From positions 362,090-426,089 of the forward strand of contig JAJEJC010000001.1 of the NCBI GenBank assembly GCA_022828105.1: DNA of 64,000 nucleotides. Direction: 5' to 3'. The DNA comes from Dehalococcoidia bacterium. GTDB lineage: Bacteria; Chloroflexota; Dehalococcoidia; Bin125. A program made the translations under genes and the position numbers. Positions within the stretch are counted from its first letter, which is position 1. Each line of letters begins with the position of its first letter. Below are positions 23,399-32,400 of this stretch, piece by piece. Below the pieces are notes generated by a model that was not told where the DNA came from, searched no databases, and saw only the letters and a list, made by a program, of their open reading frames with translations.

Positions 23399-24493
23399 CT
23401 AGTCGTAGACGATCACGCCGCGGCCGTCTTCGCCTCGCTCGAGGGCGGCGAAGGCTTCGTTGATCTCGTCGAGCGGGTAGCGGCGCTGGACGATGTGGTC
23501 GATCTCGATTCGGCCGGTCACGTACATGTCGATCAGCTTCTGGAAGGTGCGGTGCGGCGAGGCGGAGCCGTAGTAGGAGCCGACCATCGTCTTCTGCTTG
23601 CGGACCATGTCGACGAGGTCGAAGGAGCCGACGGCTTCGGTCGGGGCGAGTCCGACGATCACGCCGGTGCCGCCCTTGCCGAGCGACTCGAAGACCTGGT
23701 TGGCGGTGACGTCGGAGCCGAAGGTGTCGAAGGCGAAGTCGACGCCGCCGTTGGTCAGCTCGCGGATGGCGGCGCCGACGTTGACGTTGCGCGCGTTGAC
23801 GGTGTCGGTCGCGCCGAAACGTCGGGCGAACTCCAGCTTGTGCTCGTGGATGTCGACGGCGATGATCCGCGAGGCGTTGAGCATCTTCGCGCCCTGGATC
23901 GCGTTGAGTCCGACGCCGCCCGCGCCGATCACGGCGATCGTCATGCCGGCCTCGGCGGTGGGCTGGTTGATCACTGCGCCGACGCCGGTCGTGACCGAGC
24001 AGCCGATCAGCGCGGCGACTTCCATCGGCACCTGGTCGGGAATCGGGTAGCAGGCCTGTTGGGCGGTGACTACGCGCTCGCCGAAGACGCCCAGCTTGCC
24101 CATCTGGAAGACCTCCGTGCCGTCCTGGTCGTGGAGCCGCACGCTGCCGTCGAGCAGCCGCGATCCGGTCGCCTGGTGCAAGTCGCAGAGCTGCGGCGAT
24201 CCTTTGCGGCAGGTCGGGCACTGTCCGCAGGGCGTGACGAAGGAGAGGATGCAGCGGTCGCCGGGCTTGAGCTCGGTGACGCCGGGTCCGACCGACTCGA
24301 TCGTGCCTGCGCCTTCGTGTCCGAGCACCGAGGGCAGCGGAAACGCCGCCGAGCCGTCCATGACGTGGTGATCGGAGGCACAAATCCCGGCCGCGCCCAT
24401 CTTGACTCGCACTTCGCCGTGTCGCGGCTCGTCCTGGATCAGGTCCTGGATGGTCAGCGGAGTGTTCGGAGCATTGAGTACGGCAGCGCGCAT
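23399..24493 (-). CDS. Zinc-dependent alcohol dehydrogenase
   Basis: 364 residues of the MDR family. Catalytic zinc ligands lie in GICASDHHVMDG and GHEGAGTIESVG, and the structural zinc lobe is CGQCPTCRKGSPQLC (C-x2-C-x2-C-x7-C). The Rossmann motif is AVIGAGGVGLNAIQGA. The layout resembles class III-type and NDMA-type dehydrogenases (SYYGSASPHRTF, HIVQRRYPLDEINEAF), so it probably oxidises an alcohol or aldehyde adduct with NAD. RBS GGGAGGGAC precedes the ATG. It is followed in convergent orientation by the enolase-superfamily gene. Confidence 0.9.
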   Translation of the reverse strand: MRAAVLNAPNTPLTIQDLIQDEPRHGEVRVKMGAAGICASDHHVMDGSAAFPLPSVLGHEGAGTIESVGPGVTELKPGDRCILSFVTPCGQCPTCRKGSPQLCDLHQATGSRLLDGSVRLHDQDGTEVFQMGKLGVFGERVVTAQQACYPIPDQVPMEVAALIGCSVTTGVGAVINQPTAEAGMTIAVIGAGGVGLNAIQGAKMLNASRIIAVDIHEHKLEFARRFGATDTVNARNVNVGAAIRELTNGGVDFAFDTFGSDVTANQVFESLGKGGTGVIVGLAPTEAVGSFDLVDMVRKQKTMVGSYYGSASPHRTFQKLIDMYVTGRIEIDHIVQRRYPLDEINEAFAALERGEDGRGVIVYD

Positions 24494-24549
24494 GGCAGTC
24501 CCTCCCAGGGTCTTGACTGGCCAAAAGGGTAACGCAGCGGTGCGCAGAC

Positions 24550-25755
24550 TCAGGTCACCGAAATCGGATGCGGCAGCGGCTGGTTGAAGAGGTAGCCCTT
24601 GGCGTTGAACGGCGCGAGATCGGGCTGGGTGTTGCCCGCAGCGTCGGTCGCGCTGGTCGTGATCGTGTGCTCGCCGGGCGTCGCCGTCCAGTCGAAGTCA
24701 AACCGCACCCAGGAGGAGTCCCGCTGGCGGCCGAGACTGGCGGGTTGCCACGACTCCCCGCCGTCGTCGCTCCACTCGACCTGCGCAATCGGTCCGTGCG
24801 GCGAGTGCGCGAATCCGTGCAGCGGATGGCGTCCTCGCTCAAGCGTCGCCGGCCAGGGCAGCGCCAGCGCGCTCTTGATCGATTGCGTCGTGACGATTTC
24901 GCCATCGAAGTCGTCGCCGAGCATGACGTAGGAGGTGGTGTTGTTGCGAGTCCAAAGCGGCTCGTCGGAGACGACGATCCGGCTCAGCCACTTGATTTGC
25001 GACGCGCCGACCCAGCCGGGCACGATCGCGCGCAGGGGATAGCCGTGATCGGGCGGCAGCGGCGCGCCGTTCATCGCATAGGCGAGCAGCGTGTCCGGAT
25101 GCCGCGCCTGTTCGATCGGCAGGAAGCGGCGGAATCCGCGCTCCGGCGATCCCACATCGAGCCCGATCAGCAGCACGCCGGCCGTCGCAGGCGAGATGCC
25201 GGCCAGCGAGAGCACATCGGCCAGCGCGACGCCTTGCCATTCGGCGTTGCCGACCGCGCCGGGACCCCACTGCGTGCCGTCCGTCGAGCGTCCCTGCAAC
25301 CGCTCGAACATCACCCGCTGATTGCCGGCGCACTCGACGTACGACACGAGCGTGCGGGTCGGCAAGGCGAACAGATCGTCGAGCTTGAGGTCGGACGGCC
25401 GGTCGACCGCGCCTTCGATCCGCAGCGACCAGTCCCTGGCCGCGACATCGACACTGCGCGAGTTGTTGCGTACGAAGAACAGCTCCCTCGGTGTCAGCCA
25501 CTCGTCCAGCAGTTCCATCCGAGTCTCGAGGCCGGCCCGGCCATGATCGAAGTACGGCGACGTGTCTTTGAAAACCAAGGGCGCCACTCGGATGCCCTCG
25601 CTGGAATGCTCCGGAATGACATCGCGACAAGCCGCCAGCACGGCCGCTGCTCCGCCCGCGACCAACAGCGACAGGAACCGCCGGCGGCTCATGCCGCAGT
25701 CGTAGGCCAGCTGCCACAGCGTGTCGTGCGAGCCGTCTGCTATCTGGTCGGACAT
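24550..25755 (-). CDS. Tat-exported molybdenum oxidoreductase, sulfite-oxidase family
   Basis: 401 residues from the ATG at 25755, chosen for its GGAGAG site and because a twin-arginine signal SRRRFLSLLVAGG starts soon after. The signal ends in LAAC, so the protein may be lipid-anchored. The molybdopterin domain has the Mo-ligating Cys in VECAGNQR (C142), GVALADVLSLAG and PGWVGASQIKWLSRI. The C-terminal Mo-co dimerisation domain follows (IAQVEWSDDGGESW, EHTITTSATDAAGN). SoxC/SorA-like enzymes oxidise sulfite or related sulfur compounds outside the membrane. No haem partner is adjacent. The longer in-frame extension upstream is unlikely. Confidence 0.85.
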   Translation of the reverse strand: MSDQIADGSHDTLWQLAYDCGMSRRRFLSLLVAGGAAAVLAACRDVIPEHSSEGIRVAPLVFKDTSPYFDHGRAGLETRMELLDEWLTPRELFFVRNNSRSVDVAARDWSLRIEGAVDRPSDLKLDDLFALPTRTLVSYVECAGNQRVMFERLQGRSTDGTQWGPGAVGNAEWQGVALADVLSLAGISPATAGVLLIGLDVGSPERGFRRFLPIEQARHPDTLLAYAMNGAPLPPDHGYPLRAIVPGWVGASQIKWLSRIVVSDEPLWTRNNTTSYVMLGDDFDGEIVTTQSIKSALALPWPATLERGRHPLHGFAHSPHGPIAQVEWSDDGGESWQPASLGRQRDSSWVRFDFDWTATPGEHTITTSATDAAGNTQPDLAPFNAKGYLFNQPLPHPISVT

Positions 25756-25873
25756 CGCACGCTCTCCACGCGAGGTCTCGGGGCCGACAGGATAGAACGG
25801 CGCGGCGCGTGATCCGCTTCGCCTCGCTAGCCTGCGGGAAAGCCCCGCGCGTGCGGACCCATTGAGGAGCCTC

Positions 25874-27262
25874 ATGGACCGAGGAGACTTCGAAGCCATC
25901 ACCCGAGCCGCCGGCGTAGAACCGAGCGCGTCCGAGATCCGATTCGTCGGCGACGGCGATCCGTTTTATCCCTCGCCACTGCGACTGGCTGCGGGCACCG
26001 CCTCGATCCTGGGCAACATCGCCGGCGTCGTCGACGACATCCGCTGCCTCCAGACCGGGAAGCGACAGTCTGCAGAAATCAACCTGGGGCAGGCCGCCGT
26101 CGGCATATCTTCGATGTGGGTGCTGAAGGTTGACGGCCAGCTGGCGGTCGACACGTTGATGGACGTTAACGCGGCCGGACAGGGCATCTATCCGACCCGC
26201 GATGGACGCCTCCTCTACCTGCTCTGCGGATTTCCGCACATCGTCGAACGGACGCTGGAAGTGCTGGACTGCACGGCGGACGAGCTTGCCGACCATATCG
26301 CCGCGCAGGACTCGACGGACCTGGAATCGAAGATGGTCGATGCCCAGCTCACCGCCGTCACGATCCGCTCGCCCGAGGAATGGAACTCCCATCCCCAGGG
26401 CAAACTGTTGGCCGATTCGCCCGCGGTGATCATCGAGAAGATCGGCGACGCCCCGCCGAAACCCGTCCCCGTCGGCTCGCTGCCGCTCAACGGCGTGCGG
26501 GTGATCGACAACACGAAGGTGCTCGCCGGACCGACCATCTCACGCACGCTCGCGGCGCTCGGCGCGGACGTGCTGCACATCGGCGCGCCCGATGCCGCCG
26601 ACTTGCAGGCCGCCCAGGCCGACACCGGACACGGCAAGCGCCGCGCCCACGTCGACTTCGACACGGCGGACGGGCGCGATACGCTCTGTAATCTGCTTGA
26701 GGACGCGGACATCTTCAGCCAGTCATACCGAGCCAGGTCGCTGGCTCGCCGCGGCCTCAGTCCCGAAGCGCTGGCCGAGCGCCACCCAGGAATCATCTAC
26801 ATCTCCGAGAACGCCTACGGACAGTTCGGACCCTGGCAGGAGAAGCGCGGCTTCGACGGCAACGTCCAGGCCGCATCGGGCATTCACCACATCCAACAGA
26901 AGGACCCGTCCGTCCTCGGCGGACCGGGCCCGGCCATCGCCCTCAACGACTACGGCACGGGCAACTGGGGCGCCTATGGAGCGCTCGAAGCCCTGCGCCG
27001 ACGAGCGGTCGAAGGCGGGACTTGGCACGTCAAGGTCTCGCTCGGGCAGACCGCCGCCTGGTTCCTGAGGCTGGGCACGCCCCACCAGATTGAAGACGCC
27101 GACCCCGACGAGGGATTCCGACTGGCCGAGAAGTACAGCGAAGACGTCGAGTCAGAGTACGGAACTCTCACCCGCCTCAAGTTCCCGATCCACTTCAGCG
27201 ATATCGAGCCGACGTGGGGTCGGACGGTGAAGCCAGGGTCGCATGAGGCGGTTTGGAGCTAA
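25874..27262 (+). CDS. CaiB/BaiF class III CoA-transferase with reordered halves
   Basis: 462 residues from the ATG behind GAGGAG; a TTG four codons upstream is possible. It has an unusual order. The first about 190 residues look like the C-terminal half of CaiB proteins (GKRQSAEINLGQAA, YPTRDGRLLYLLC, EEWNSHPQGKLL). They are followed by a complete Rossmann opening LNGVRVIDNTKVLAGP, GADVLHIGAP and the catalytic Asp328 in RGFDGNVQAASG. A second VKVSLGQTAAW segment follows. The enzyme moves CoA between carboxylic acids. Reordered or partially duplicated arrangement is seen directly; its effect is unknown. It is divergent from the Mo-enzyme gene. Confidence 0.8.
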   Translation: MDRGDFEAITRAAGVEPSASEIRFVGDGDPFYPSPLRLAAGTASILGNIAGVVDDIRCLQTGKRQSAEINLGQAAVGISSMWVLKVDGQLAVDTLMDVNAAGQGIYPTRDGRLLYLLCGFPHIVERTLEVLDCTADELADHIAAQDSTDLESKMVDAQLTAVTIRSPEEWNSHPQGKLLADSPAVIIEKIGDAPPKPVPVGSLPLNGVRVIDNTKVLAGPTISRTLAALGADVLHIGAPDAADLQAAQADTGHGKRRAHVDFDTADGRDTLCNLLEDADIFSQSYRARSLARRGLSPEALAERHPGIIYISENAYGQFGPWQEKRGFDGNVQAASGIHHIQQKDPSVLGGPGPAIALNDYGTGNWGAYGALEALRRRAVEGGTWHVKVSLGQTAAWFLRLGTPHQIEDADPDEGFRLAEKYSEDVESEYGTLTRLKFPIHFSDIEPTWGRTVKPGSHEAVWS

Positions 27263-27265
27263 GCC

Positions 27266-28348
27266 CTAGTCAATCCGCCACAACTGCCTGAGAAAGTCCA
27301 CCGTGAACTGCCATTGCTCCGTCTTCGGTCGTGCGACCGTGTTCTGATTCGCGAATAGGCCCGGCTCAAAGACTGCATTCCTCACACCGACAGTCTTTTG
27401 CCACTTAATGCCGACGAAGTACTGATCATAACCCACGTCGAAGGGGTTTAGAGCCTTCGTCACGGCTTCAGTAATCGGCAAGTCTTCGCCATTCACCGTA
27501 ACTTTGAACTCGCTGAAATGTACAGCCTCAGATACCACGCGCCCCATACCAACATAGCCAGCCTTGGGCACGTACGCCCATACCACTTGTCCAATCCTAA
27601 GCCTCTCCATGAAGCTCTGGAAACGTGGACCTCCGCCTGCGCTAACGAAACCATACTCCCTCGCGTCTGCCCAGTTGCGATGTTCGCCCTCCTCGAAGTT
27701 CACGTAGAACTCGCCATTCCAGCTACGTGCTTCCGGCCCACCTCGTTTTGCTTCAACATCCAGATGTTCTGACTCTGTCATCCACGCACGAGTCAAGTAC
27801 AGCTTGTTTTCGTCTTCGAATGCTCTGAATAGCGCTACATTGATGTCCATGTCGTATTCTTCACGTAGGTACTCAACTATTCGCTCCGTAGCAGAGTCGA
27901 GCGACCCAGCGACTATAATCATTTGAAGAGAAGAGTTTAGTTCTGTTGGAGGCTTCCCGAACGCCCTTCGCATGGCTTGAGTGACACCCTCTGGCGGATC
28001 CTTCACATTAAACCGACTCTGGTAATCCACAAACGTCCTCTGAATATCCTCCGCCTCCAACCCACGAACCCATGATGCATAATCTAACACCTGCGCCACG
28101 ATGTCTCGCGGTGTGCGATCGCGTTTCAGCTCAATGACTACGAGATTGCCGAACGCGTTGATTGCCAATAGGTCGATCCGCCCATCCCAAGGGGTTACGA
28201 CCTCGCGACCAATGACAAGCAAATCCTTGCCAACCAGCGAAATGTCATCCGCCAAGATTTCCTGCAACCGCTTCTCAAGATCCATGCCAGCAAGCTGCAC
28301 CGGCTTTAGCTCCTCGTCGATACGCCAGATTCCCACTTCGATGGACAT
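27266..28348 (-). CDS. NucS/DUF91-like PD-(D/E)XK nuclease with C-terminal reader-like domain
   Basis: 360 residues. The N-terminal part has GRIDLLAINAFGNLVVIELK, a D...E-x-K nuclease core typical of NucS/DUF91-like endonucleases, followed by RDIVAQVLDYASWV. The C-terminal part (REYGFVSAGGGP, GQVVWAYVPKAGYVGMGRV) looks like an EVE/PUA-type base-reading domain. Together they suggest a nuclease recognising unusual DNA, perhaps anti-phage or mismatch related. Codon use is distinctly A/T-richer than the neighbourhood, indicating recent transfer. RBS GGGAGAT precedes the ATG. It ends three bases from the CoA-transferase stop. The second domain call is tentative. Confidence 0.65.
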   Translation of the reverse strand: MSIEVGIWRIDEELKPVQLAGMDLEKRLQEILADDISLVGKDLLVIGREVVTPWDGRIDLLAINAFGNLVVIELKRDRTPRDIVAQVLDYASWVRGLEAEDIQRTFVDYQSRFNVKDPPEGVTQAMRRAFGKPPTELNSSLQMIIVAGSLDSATERIVEYLREEYDMDINVALFRAFEDENKLYLTRAWMTESEHLDVEAKRGGPEARSWNGEFYVNFEEGEHRNWADAREYGFVSAGGGPRFQSFMERLRIGQVVWAYVPKAGYVGMGRVVSEAVHFSEFKVTVNGEDLPITEAVTKALNPFDVGYDQYFVGIKWQKTVGVRNAVFEPGLFANQNTVARPKTEQWQFTVDFLRQLWRID

Positions 28349-28358
28349 GGTGATCTCC

Positions 28359-29360
28359 CTACCGCATCGCGACTTCGGGGTCTGTTGGGCGGGGGATCTC
28401 GTACCAGGGCTGATCGCAGAACTCGAGGTCGTCTTTGGTCAGCTCGATCTCCGCGTACTTGAGCGAGTCCTCGATCTGCTCGGCCCTCGATGCTCCGACG
28501 ATGGCGGAGGTGATGCCTTCCTGGGCCAGCACCCAGGCGATGGCGGCGTGGGTGATGCTGACCTCGCGTTCGGCGAAGTAGCGCTGTAGATTGGCGACCT
28601 GCTCGAACTGGAACTCGTCCCAGTAGCGATTTCGATAGCGCGGGCCCGCGTTGCCGAGGGTGAAGCGCGTGTTCTCCTGCAAGTCGGCGGTGTTGCGGTA
28701 CTTGCCGGTCAGGAACCCGCCCGCGAGCGGGTTGTAGGCGATGATCCCGACGCCCTGGTCGCGGCAGAGCGGGAGCAAGTCCGACTCAATGTCGCGCCAG
28801 AGGATGTTGTAGCGCGGCTGGTCGCAGTCGAAGCGCGCGATGCCCGCCTTGTCCGACGCGGCCAGGGCCAGCGCCAGTTGCCAGGCGCGGTAGTTCGAGG
28901 CGCCCACGTAGCGCACCTTGCCCCAGCGAACGAGGTCGTCCAACGCCTGCATGGTCTCCTCGATCGGCGTGCGCGGATCGGGGCCGTGCAACTGGTAGAG
29001 GTCGATGTAGTCCGTTCCCAGCCGGCGCAGCGACTCGTCGACCGCTGAGAGAATGTGCTGCCGCGACGCGCCGCGCTGGTTCGGCGACGGTCCCATCGCG
29101 CCCACGCACTTGGTCGCCAGCACGACCTGATCGCGCGGACGACCGGCCAGCCAACGACCAACGATCGACTCCGTGGTTCCAACCTCGTCGGTGCCGATCG
29201 GATAGACATCGGCCGTGTCGATGAAATTGACTCCGCCGTCGAAGGCTGCGTCCATGATTTCGAACGCGTCCTCGGCCTCGGTTTGGAATCCGAACGTCAT
29301 CGTGCCCAGACAGATCTCCGAAACGCGAAGTCCGGTTCGCCCCATTTGTCGAAACTTCAT
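28359..29360 (-). CDS. Aldo/keto reductase
   Basis: 333 residues with the AKR barrel: NFIDTADVYPIG (Asp and Tyr of the tetrad), VVLATKCVGAMG (Lys) and LYQLHGPDPRTP (His). The cofactor region VGASRAEQIEDSL near the C-terminus binds NADPH. It resembles YghZ/AKR14-like and bacterial L-glyceraldehyde reductase-type members. RBS GAGGAG precedes the ATG. It lies 28 bases downstream of the F420 LLM gene on the same strand and probably shares its transcript, giving a two-enzyme carbonyl/alcohol reduction unit. Confidence 0.9.
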   Translation of the reverse strand: MKFRQMGRTGLRVSEICLGTMTFGFQTEAEDAFEIMDAAFDGGVNFIDTADVYPIGTDEVGTTESIVGRWLAGRPRDQVVLATKCVGAMGPSPNQRGASRQHILSAVDESLRRLGTDYIDLYQLHGPDPRTPIEETMQALDDLVRWGKVRYVGASNYRAWQLALALAASDKAGIARFDCDQPRYNILWRDIESDLLPLCRDQGVGIIAYNPLAGGFLTGKYRNTADLQENTRFTLGNAGPRYRNRYWDEFQFEQVANLQRYFAEREVSITHAAIAWVLAQEGITSAIVGASRAEQIEDSLKYAEIELTKDDLEFCDQPWYEIPRPTDPEVAMR

Positions 29361-29388
29361 ACTGTTGCTCCTCTACTGTTCGTAGCGC

Positions 29389-30321
29389 TTAGCGGAACTG
29401 AGCGATCACTTCGTCGTCGAGACGCTGGAAGTACTCCGGATCGTTGTCGCCGCGGCGGCCGAACATGATCTCGTCGATGCCGTACTCCACGAACTCGCCG
29501 ATTCGCTGTACGATCTTGTCCGCCGACCCGTTCAACGTGCCCGGACCGATACGATCTTCCCATTCCTTCGCCTCAGCCTCGTCATTGGTCAGCAAGCACG
29601 GCATCAGCGCGGTGATCCTGATCTCCGACGGGTCGCGGGCCACGTCCTCGCAATGGGCATGGAGAATGTCAACTTTCTCCTTCAGTAGTTCGACGGACAT
29701 CCCTCTCCCCGCCCAACCGTCCAGGTTCATGATGTCGCCGTACATCGCGAGCGTCCGCAACGTTCGTTTCGGCCCGGTCCCGCCGACCAGGATTGGTATC
29801 GGTTGATTGTAACTTCCCGGCGACAGCGGCGCGTCGTCCAGAGAGTAGTACTGCCCGTTGAACGTCACGCGCGCCCCGTCGTTGTGAATGATGCTGCGCA
29901 GCATCTTGCACGCTTCCTCGAATCGATCCTGCCGCTCCTTCATCGGCGGGAAGTCCCAACCGTACGCCGAGTGCTCGCGGCGAAACCACGACGCGCCGAT
30001 GCCCAGCGTGAAGCGTCCGTGCGAGATATGGTCCACCGACCCCGCGATCTTCGCCACCAGGCCCGGATTGCGGTACGTGTTGCCCAGCACCAGGTGGCCG
30101 ATCCGCAGCGTCTCGGTCGCCACGGCGACCGCCGCCGCCAGCGAGAACGCCTCGAACGCCTCACGGCCCTCGACCTCCTTGCCGCGATTGGGCGGCACGA
30201 AGTGGTCTGCGAACCAGATCGAGTCGTAGCGGCCGGCGTCCATCGTTTGCGCGACCACGCGAATCTCGTCCCACGACGTGAGGTACGCCGAAACCTGCGC
30301 TCCGAACTGCACGTCCGCCAT
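29389..30321 (-). CDS. LLM-class F420-dependent oxidoreductase
   Basis: 310 residues from the ATG at 30321 behind AGGAGG; a longer frame adds 20 unlikely residues. Luciferase-like TIM barrel: FGAQVSAYLTSWDE, YDSIWFADHFVPP, LRIGHLVLGNTYRNP, HGRFTLGIGASWFRREH and ILVGGTGPKRTLR. F420-dependent enzymes of this class oxidise alcohols or transfer hydride to unsaturated or carbonyl substrates. Together with the Ddn-like gene at 35 kb it implies the organism makes coenzyme F420. FMN-dependent monooxygenase activity cannot be excluded from sequence alone. Confidence 0.85.
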   Translation of the reverse strand: MADVQFGAQVSAYLTSWDEIRVVAQTMDAGRYDSIWFADHFVPPNRGKEVEGREAFEAFSLAAAVAVATETLRIGHLVLGNTYRNPGLVAKIAGSVDHISHGRFTLGIGASWFRREHSAYGWDFPPMKERQDRFEEACKMLRSIIHNDGARVTFNGQYYSLDDAPLSPGSYNQPIPILVGGTGPKRTLRTLAMYGDIMNLDGWAGRGMSVELLKEKVDILHAHCEDVARDPSEIRITALMPCLLTNDEAEAKEWEDRIGPGTLNGSADKIVQRIGEFVEYGIDEIMFGRRGDNDPEYFQRLDDEVIAQFR

Positions 30322-30452
30322 GGTTCGCCTCCTGCTGCTGAGTCCAGACCCGCGAGTCAGTCTAGGGCGGCAGGCGCTCACTCCCTCGGTGGTACTCTGA
30401 CCGCTGGCGCCCGGCGGACGGGCCTCACCTGAGCATTGGAGACACAGAGATC

Positions 30453-31421
30453 ATGCGCGTACTGGTGATGCCCGGACTCACCCTGCCCGAAGTCTCCGAG
30501 GAGCAGCTCGACGCCATCCGCACCGCCGCCGGAGCAGACGCCGAGGTGGTGGTCGCCAACAACCGCGAAGACGCGATGGAGATGATCGCCGACGCCGAAG
30601 TGCTGCTCGGCTACCTGACGCCCGACCTGTTCGCCGAGGCCAAGCAGCTCAAGTGGGTCCACGCGACGGCATCGGGCGTCGACGGCTACCTGTTCGACGA
30701 GTTCAAGAACGCCGACATCCCCTTGACCGGCGAAAAGGGGCTGGTCGGTCCGCATCTGGCCGATCACGCCTTCGCCCTGCTGCTGGCGCTGGCGCGGTCG
30801 CTCAAGCCGGCGCTGACGCTCAAGGGCGAGGCCTGGGGCTCGCGCGTGCCAATGCGCCGTGCGGCCTTCGAACTCTCCGGGTTGACGATGGGCATCGTCG
30901 GATTCGGCGGCACCGGACGCGCCATCTCCGAGCGAGCAAACGGATTCGGCATGAGCGTCCGCGCGGTCGACGCCGTCGCCGTGCGCGGCACCCCGATCGT
31001 CCCGGTCGTCGGACACATGAATCAGCTCGACACCCTGCTGGAAAAGTCGGATGTCGTCGCCGTCTGCACTCCCTTGACCGAGGAGACGCACCATCTGTTC
31101 AACGCCGAGACGTTCGCCAAGATGAAGCCCGGTTCGGTGATCGTCAACGTCACGCGCGGCGAGATCATCGAACTCGACGCGCTGATCGAGGCCGTCGAGT
31201 CGGGACACCTGCGAGGCGCCGCGCTCGACGTGGTCGAGGGCGAGCCGCTGCCTGCCGACCACCGCGTCTTCGAAGTCGACAACATCGTCATGACCCCGCA
31301 CACCGCCGGCGCTTCCCAGCTTCGAGCCGGCCGCAACCTGGAGCGTTTCTGCGAGAACCTGCGCCGCTACCGAGGCAGCCGCGAACTCGTAGGCGAAGTC
31401 GATAAACAGGCCGGCTTCTGA
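30453..31421 (+). CDS. D-isomer-specific 2-hydroxyacid dehydrogenase family protein
   Basis: 322 residues. The substrate-binding part contains WVHATASGVDGYL. The NAD domain has MGIVGFGGTGRAISERA (G-x-G-x-x-G), VAVCTPLTEETHHLFN, VIVNVTRGEIIELDAL with the catalytic Arg, a Glu in VVEGEPLPADH and the catalytic His in MTPHTAGAS. It resembles glyoxylate/hydroxypyruvate reductase-type members. RBS GGAGA precedes the ATG. A half repeat and the phosphatase gene follow in the same direction. Confidence 0.88.
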   Translation: MRVLVMPGLTLPEVSEEQLDAIRTAAGADAEVVVANNREDAMEMIADAEVLLGYLTPDLFAEAKQLKWVHATASGVDGYLFDEFKNADIPLTGEKGLVGPHLADHAFALLLALARSLKPALTLKGEAWGSRVPMRRAAFELSGLTMGIVGFGGTGRAISERANGFGMSVRAVDAVAVRGTPIVPVVGHMNQLDTLLEKSDVVAVCTPLTEETHHLFNAETFAKMKPGSVIVNVTRGEIIELDALIEAVESGHLRGAALDVVEGEPLPADHRVFEVDNIVMTPHTAGASQLRAGRNLERFCENLRRYRGSRELVGEVDKQAGF

Positions 31422-31470
31422 TCCCCACGTCCGTGCTCCTTCCTTCCAGAGAGAAGGCCCCAAGGAATTC

Positions 31471-31518
31471 CTCTCCCCCCGCTGAGCGGGGGGAGATGCC
31501 GCAGGCAGAGGGGGGCAC
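31471..31518. repeat. Half unit of the composite repeat supplying an RBS
   Basis: CTCTCCCCCCGC-TGA-GCGGGGGGAGA hairpin, TGCC-GCA-GGCA stem and AGAGGGGGGCAC. The last base of the repeat is directly followed by the TTG start of the phosphatase gene, so the repeat's GAGGGGGG tract serves as its Shine-Dalgarno. Confidence 0.85.
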
Positions 31519-32322
31519 TTGACCTACCACGCCGAGCTGGAAGCCGCCCAGGAGGCTGCCCATCGAGGCGGCGCCATTCTGCAGCGCTACCGAGAGTCCG
31601 GAGCGCGGTACGGCTGGAAACACGGCGACCCCTTGCAGGGACGCGCCTACGAGATCGTCTCGGAAGCCGACGTCGAGGTCGACCAGGTCCTGCAAGAAAC
31701 CCTGCTCGGCGCGTTTCCCGACGACGCCTGGCTCTCCGAGGAGGCCCACGACGACCGCGAGCGGCTGTTGCATCGCCGGGTCTGGATTGTCGATCCGCTG
31801 GACGGCACGCGCGAGTTCCTCCAGGGGGTCCCCGAGTACGCCGTTTCCATCGCGCTGGCACTCAATGGACAGCCGGTGCTCGGCGTCGTCTACAACCCCG
31901 ACGCGGACGAGATGTACGCGGCGACCGTGGATTCGCAGGACGAGCGCTTCGATCTCGAAGATGCCGCGTCGCTCGCGGACAGCTTCATGCTGGTCGGACG
32001 CGGCGAATGGCACTACCGCGAGCTGCCGCCCGTGCCCGACGGCACCAGGGTGATGCCGGTCGGTTCAATCGCCTACCGCATGGCCTTGCTCGCCACCGGG
32101 CAGGGCTGCCTCGTCTTCACCCCGGGCCGACGCAGCGAGTGGGACATCGCAGCCGGGGCGGCCCTGCTCACGGCCGCCGGCGCCACCGTCACCGACATCG
32201 ATGGCGACCCGCTCCAGTTCAACCAGGCCGAGCCCTCAGTAAAGGGCCTGATCGCCGCGCGGTCCGACATACACGCGGCCGCCCGCGAATTGTGGCGGCG
32301 TTCGGGTTGGCGCATCCCCTGA
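31519..32322 (+). CDS. Inositol-monophosphatase-family phosphatase (CysQ-like)
   Basis: 267 residues from TTG. Metal and phosphate motifs are AYEIVSEADVEVD (first metal segment), WLSEEAHDD (Glu), VWIVDPLDGTREFLQG (D-P-L-D-G-T) and SEWDIAAGAALLTAAG. The extra residues and the downstream signature fit 3'(2'),5'-bisphosphate nucleotidase (CysQ) or histidinol/inositol phosphatases. The only credible ribosome-binding sequence is the G-rich end of a repeat. It probably follows the hydroxyacid dehydrogenase on one transcript. Substrate not determined. Confidence 0.85.
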   Translation: MTYHAELEAAQEAAHRGGAILQRYRESGARYGWKHGDPLQGRAYEIVSEADVEVDQVLQETLLGAFPDDAWLSEEAHDDRERLLHRRVWIVDPLDGTREFLQGVPEYAVSIALALNGQPVLGVVYNPDADEMYAATVDSQDERFDLEDAASLADSFMLVGRGEWHYRELPPVPDGTRVMPVGSIAYRMALLATGQGCLVFTPGRRSEWDIAAGAALLTAAGATVTDIDGDPLQFNQAEPSVKGLIAARSDIHAAARELWRRSGWRIP

Positions 32323-32400
32323 ATGGCCGAGCCGACGCAGCGTCGCCTAGTCTGCCGGTGCGTGCTGACGGAATCCTGAGATCCTGAAAGGCGGCGAGCG

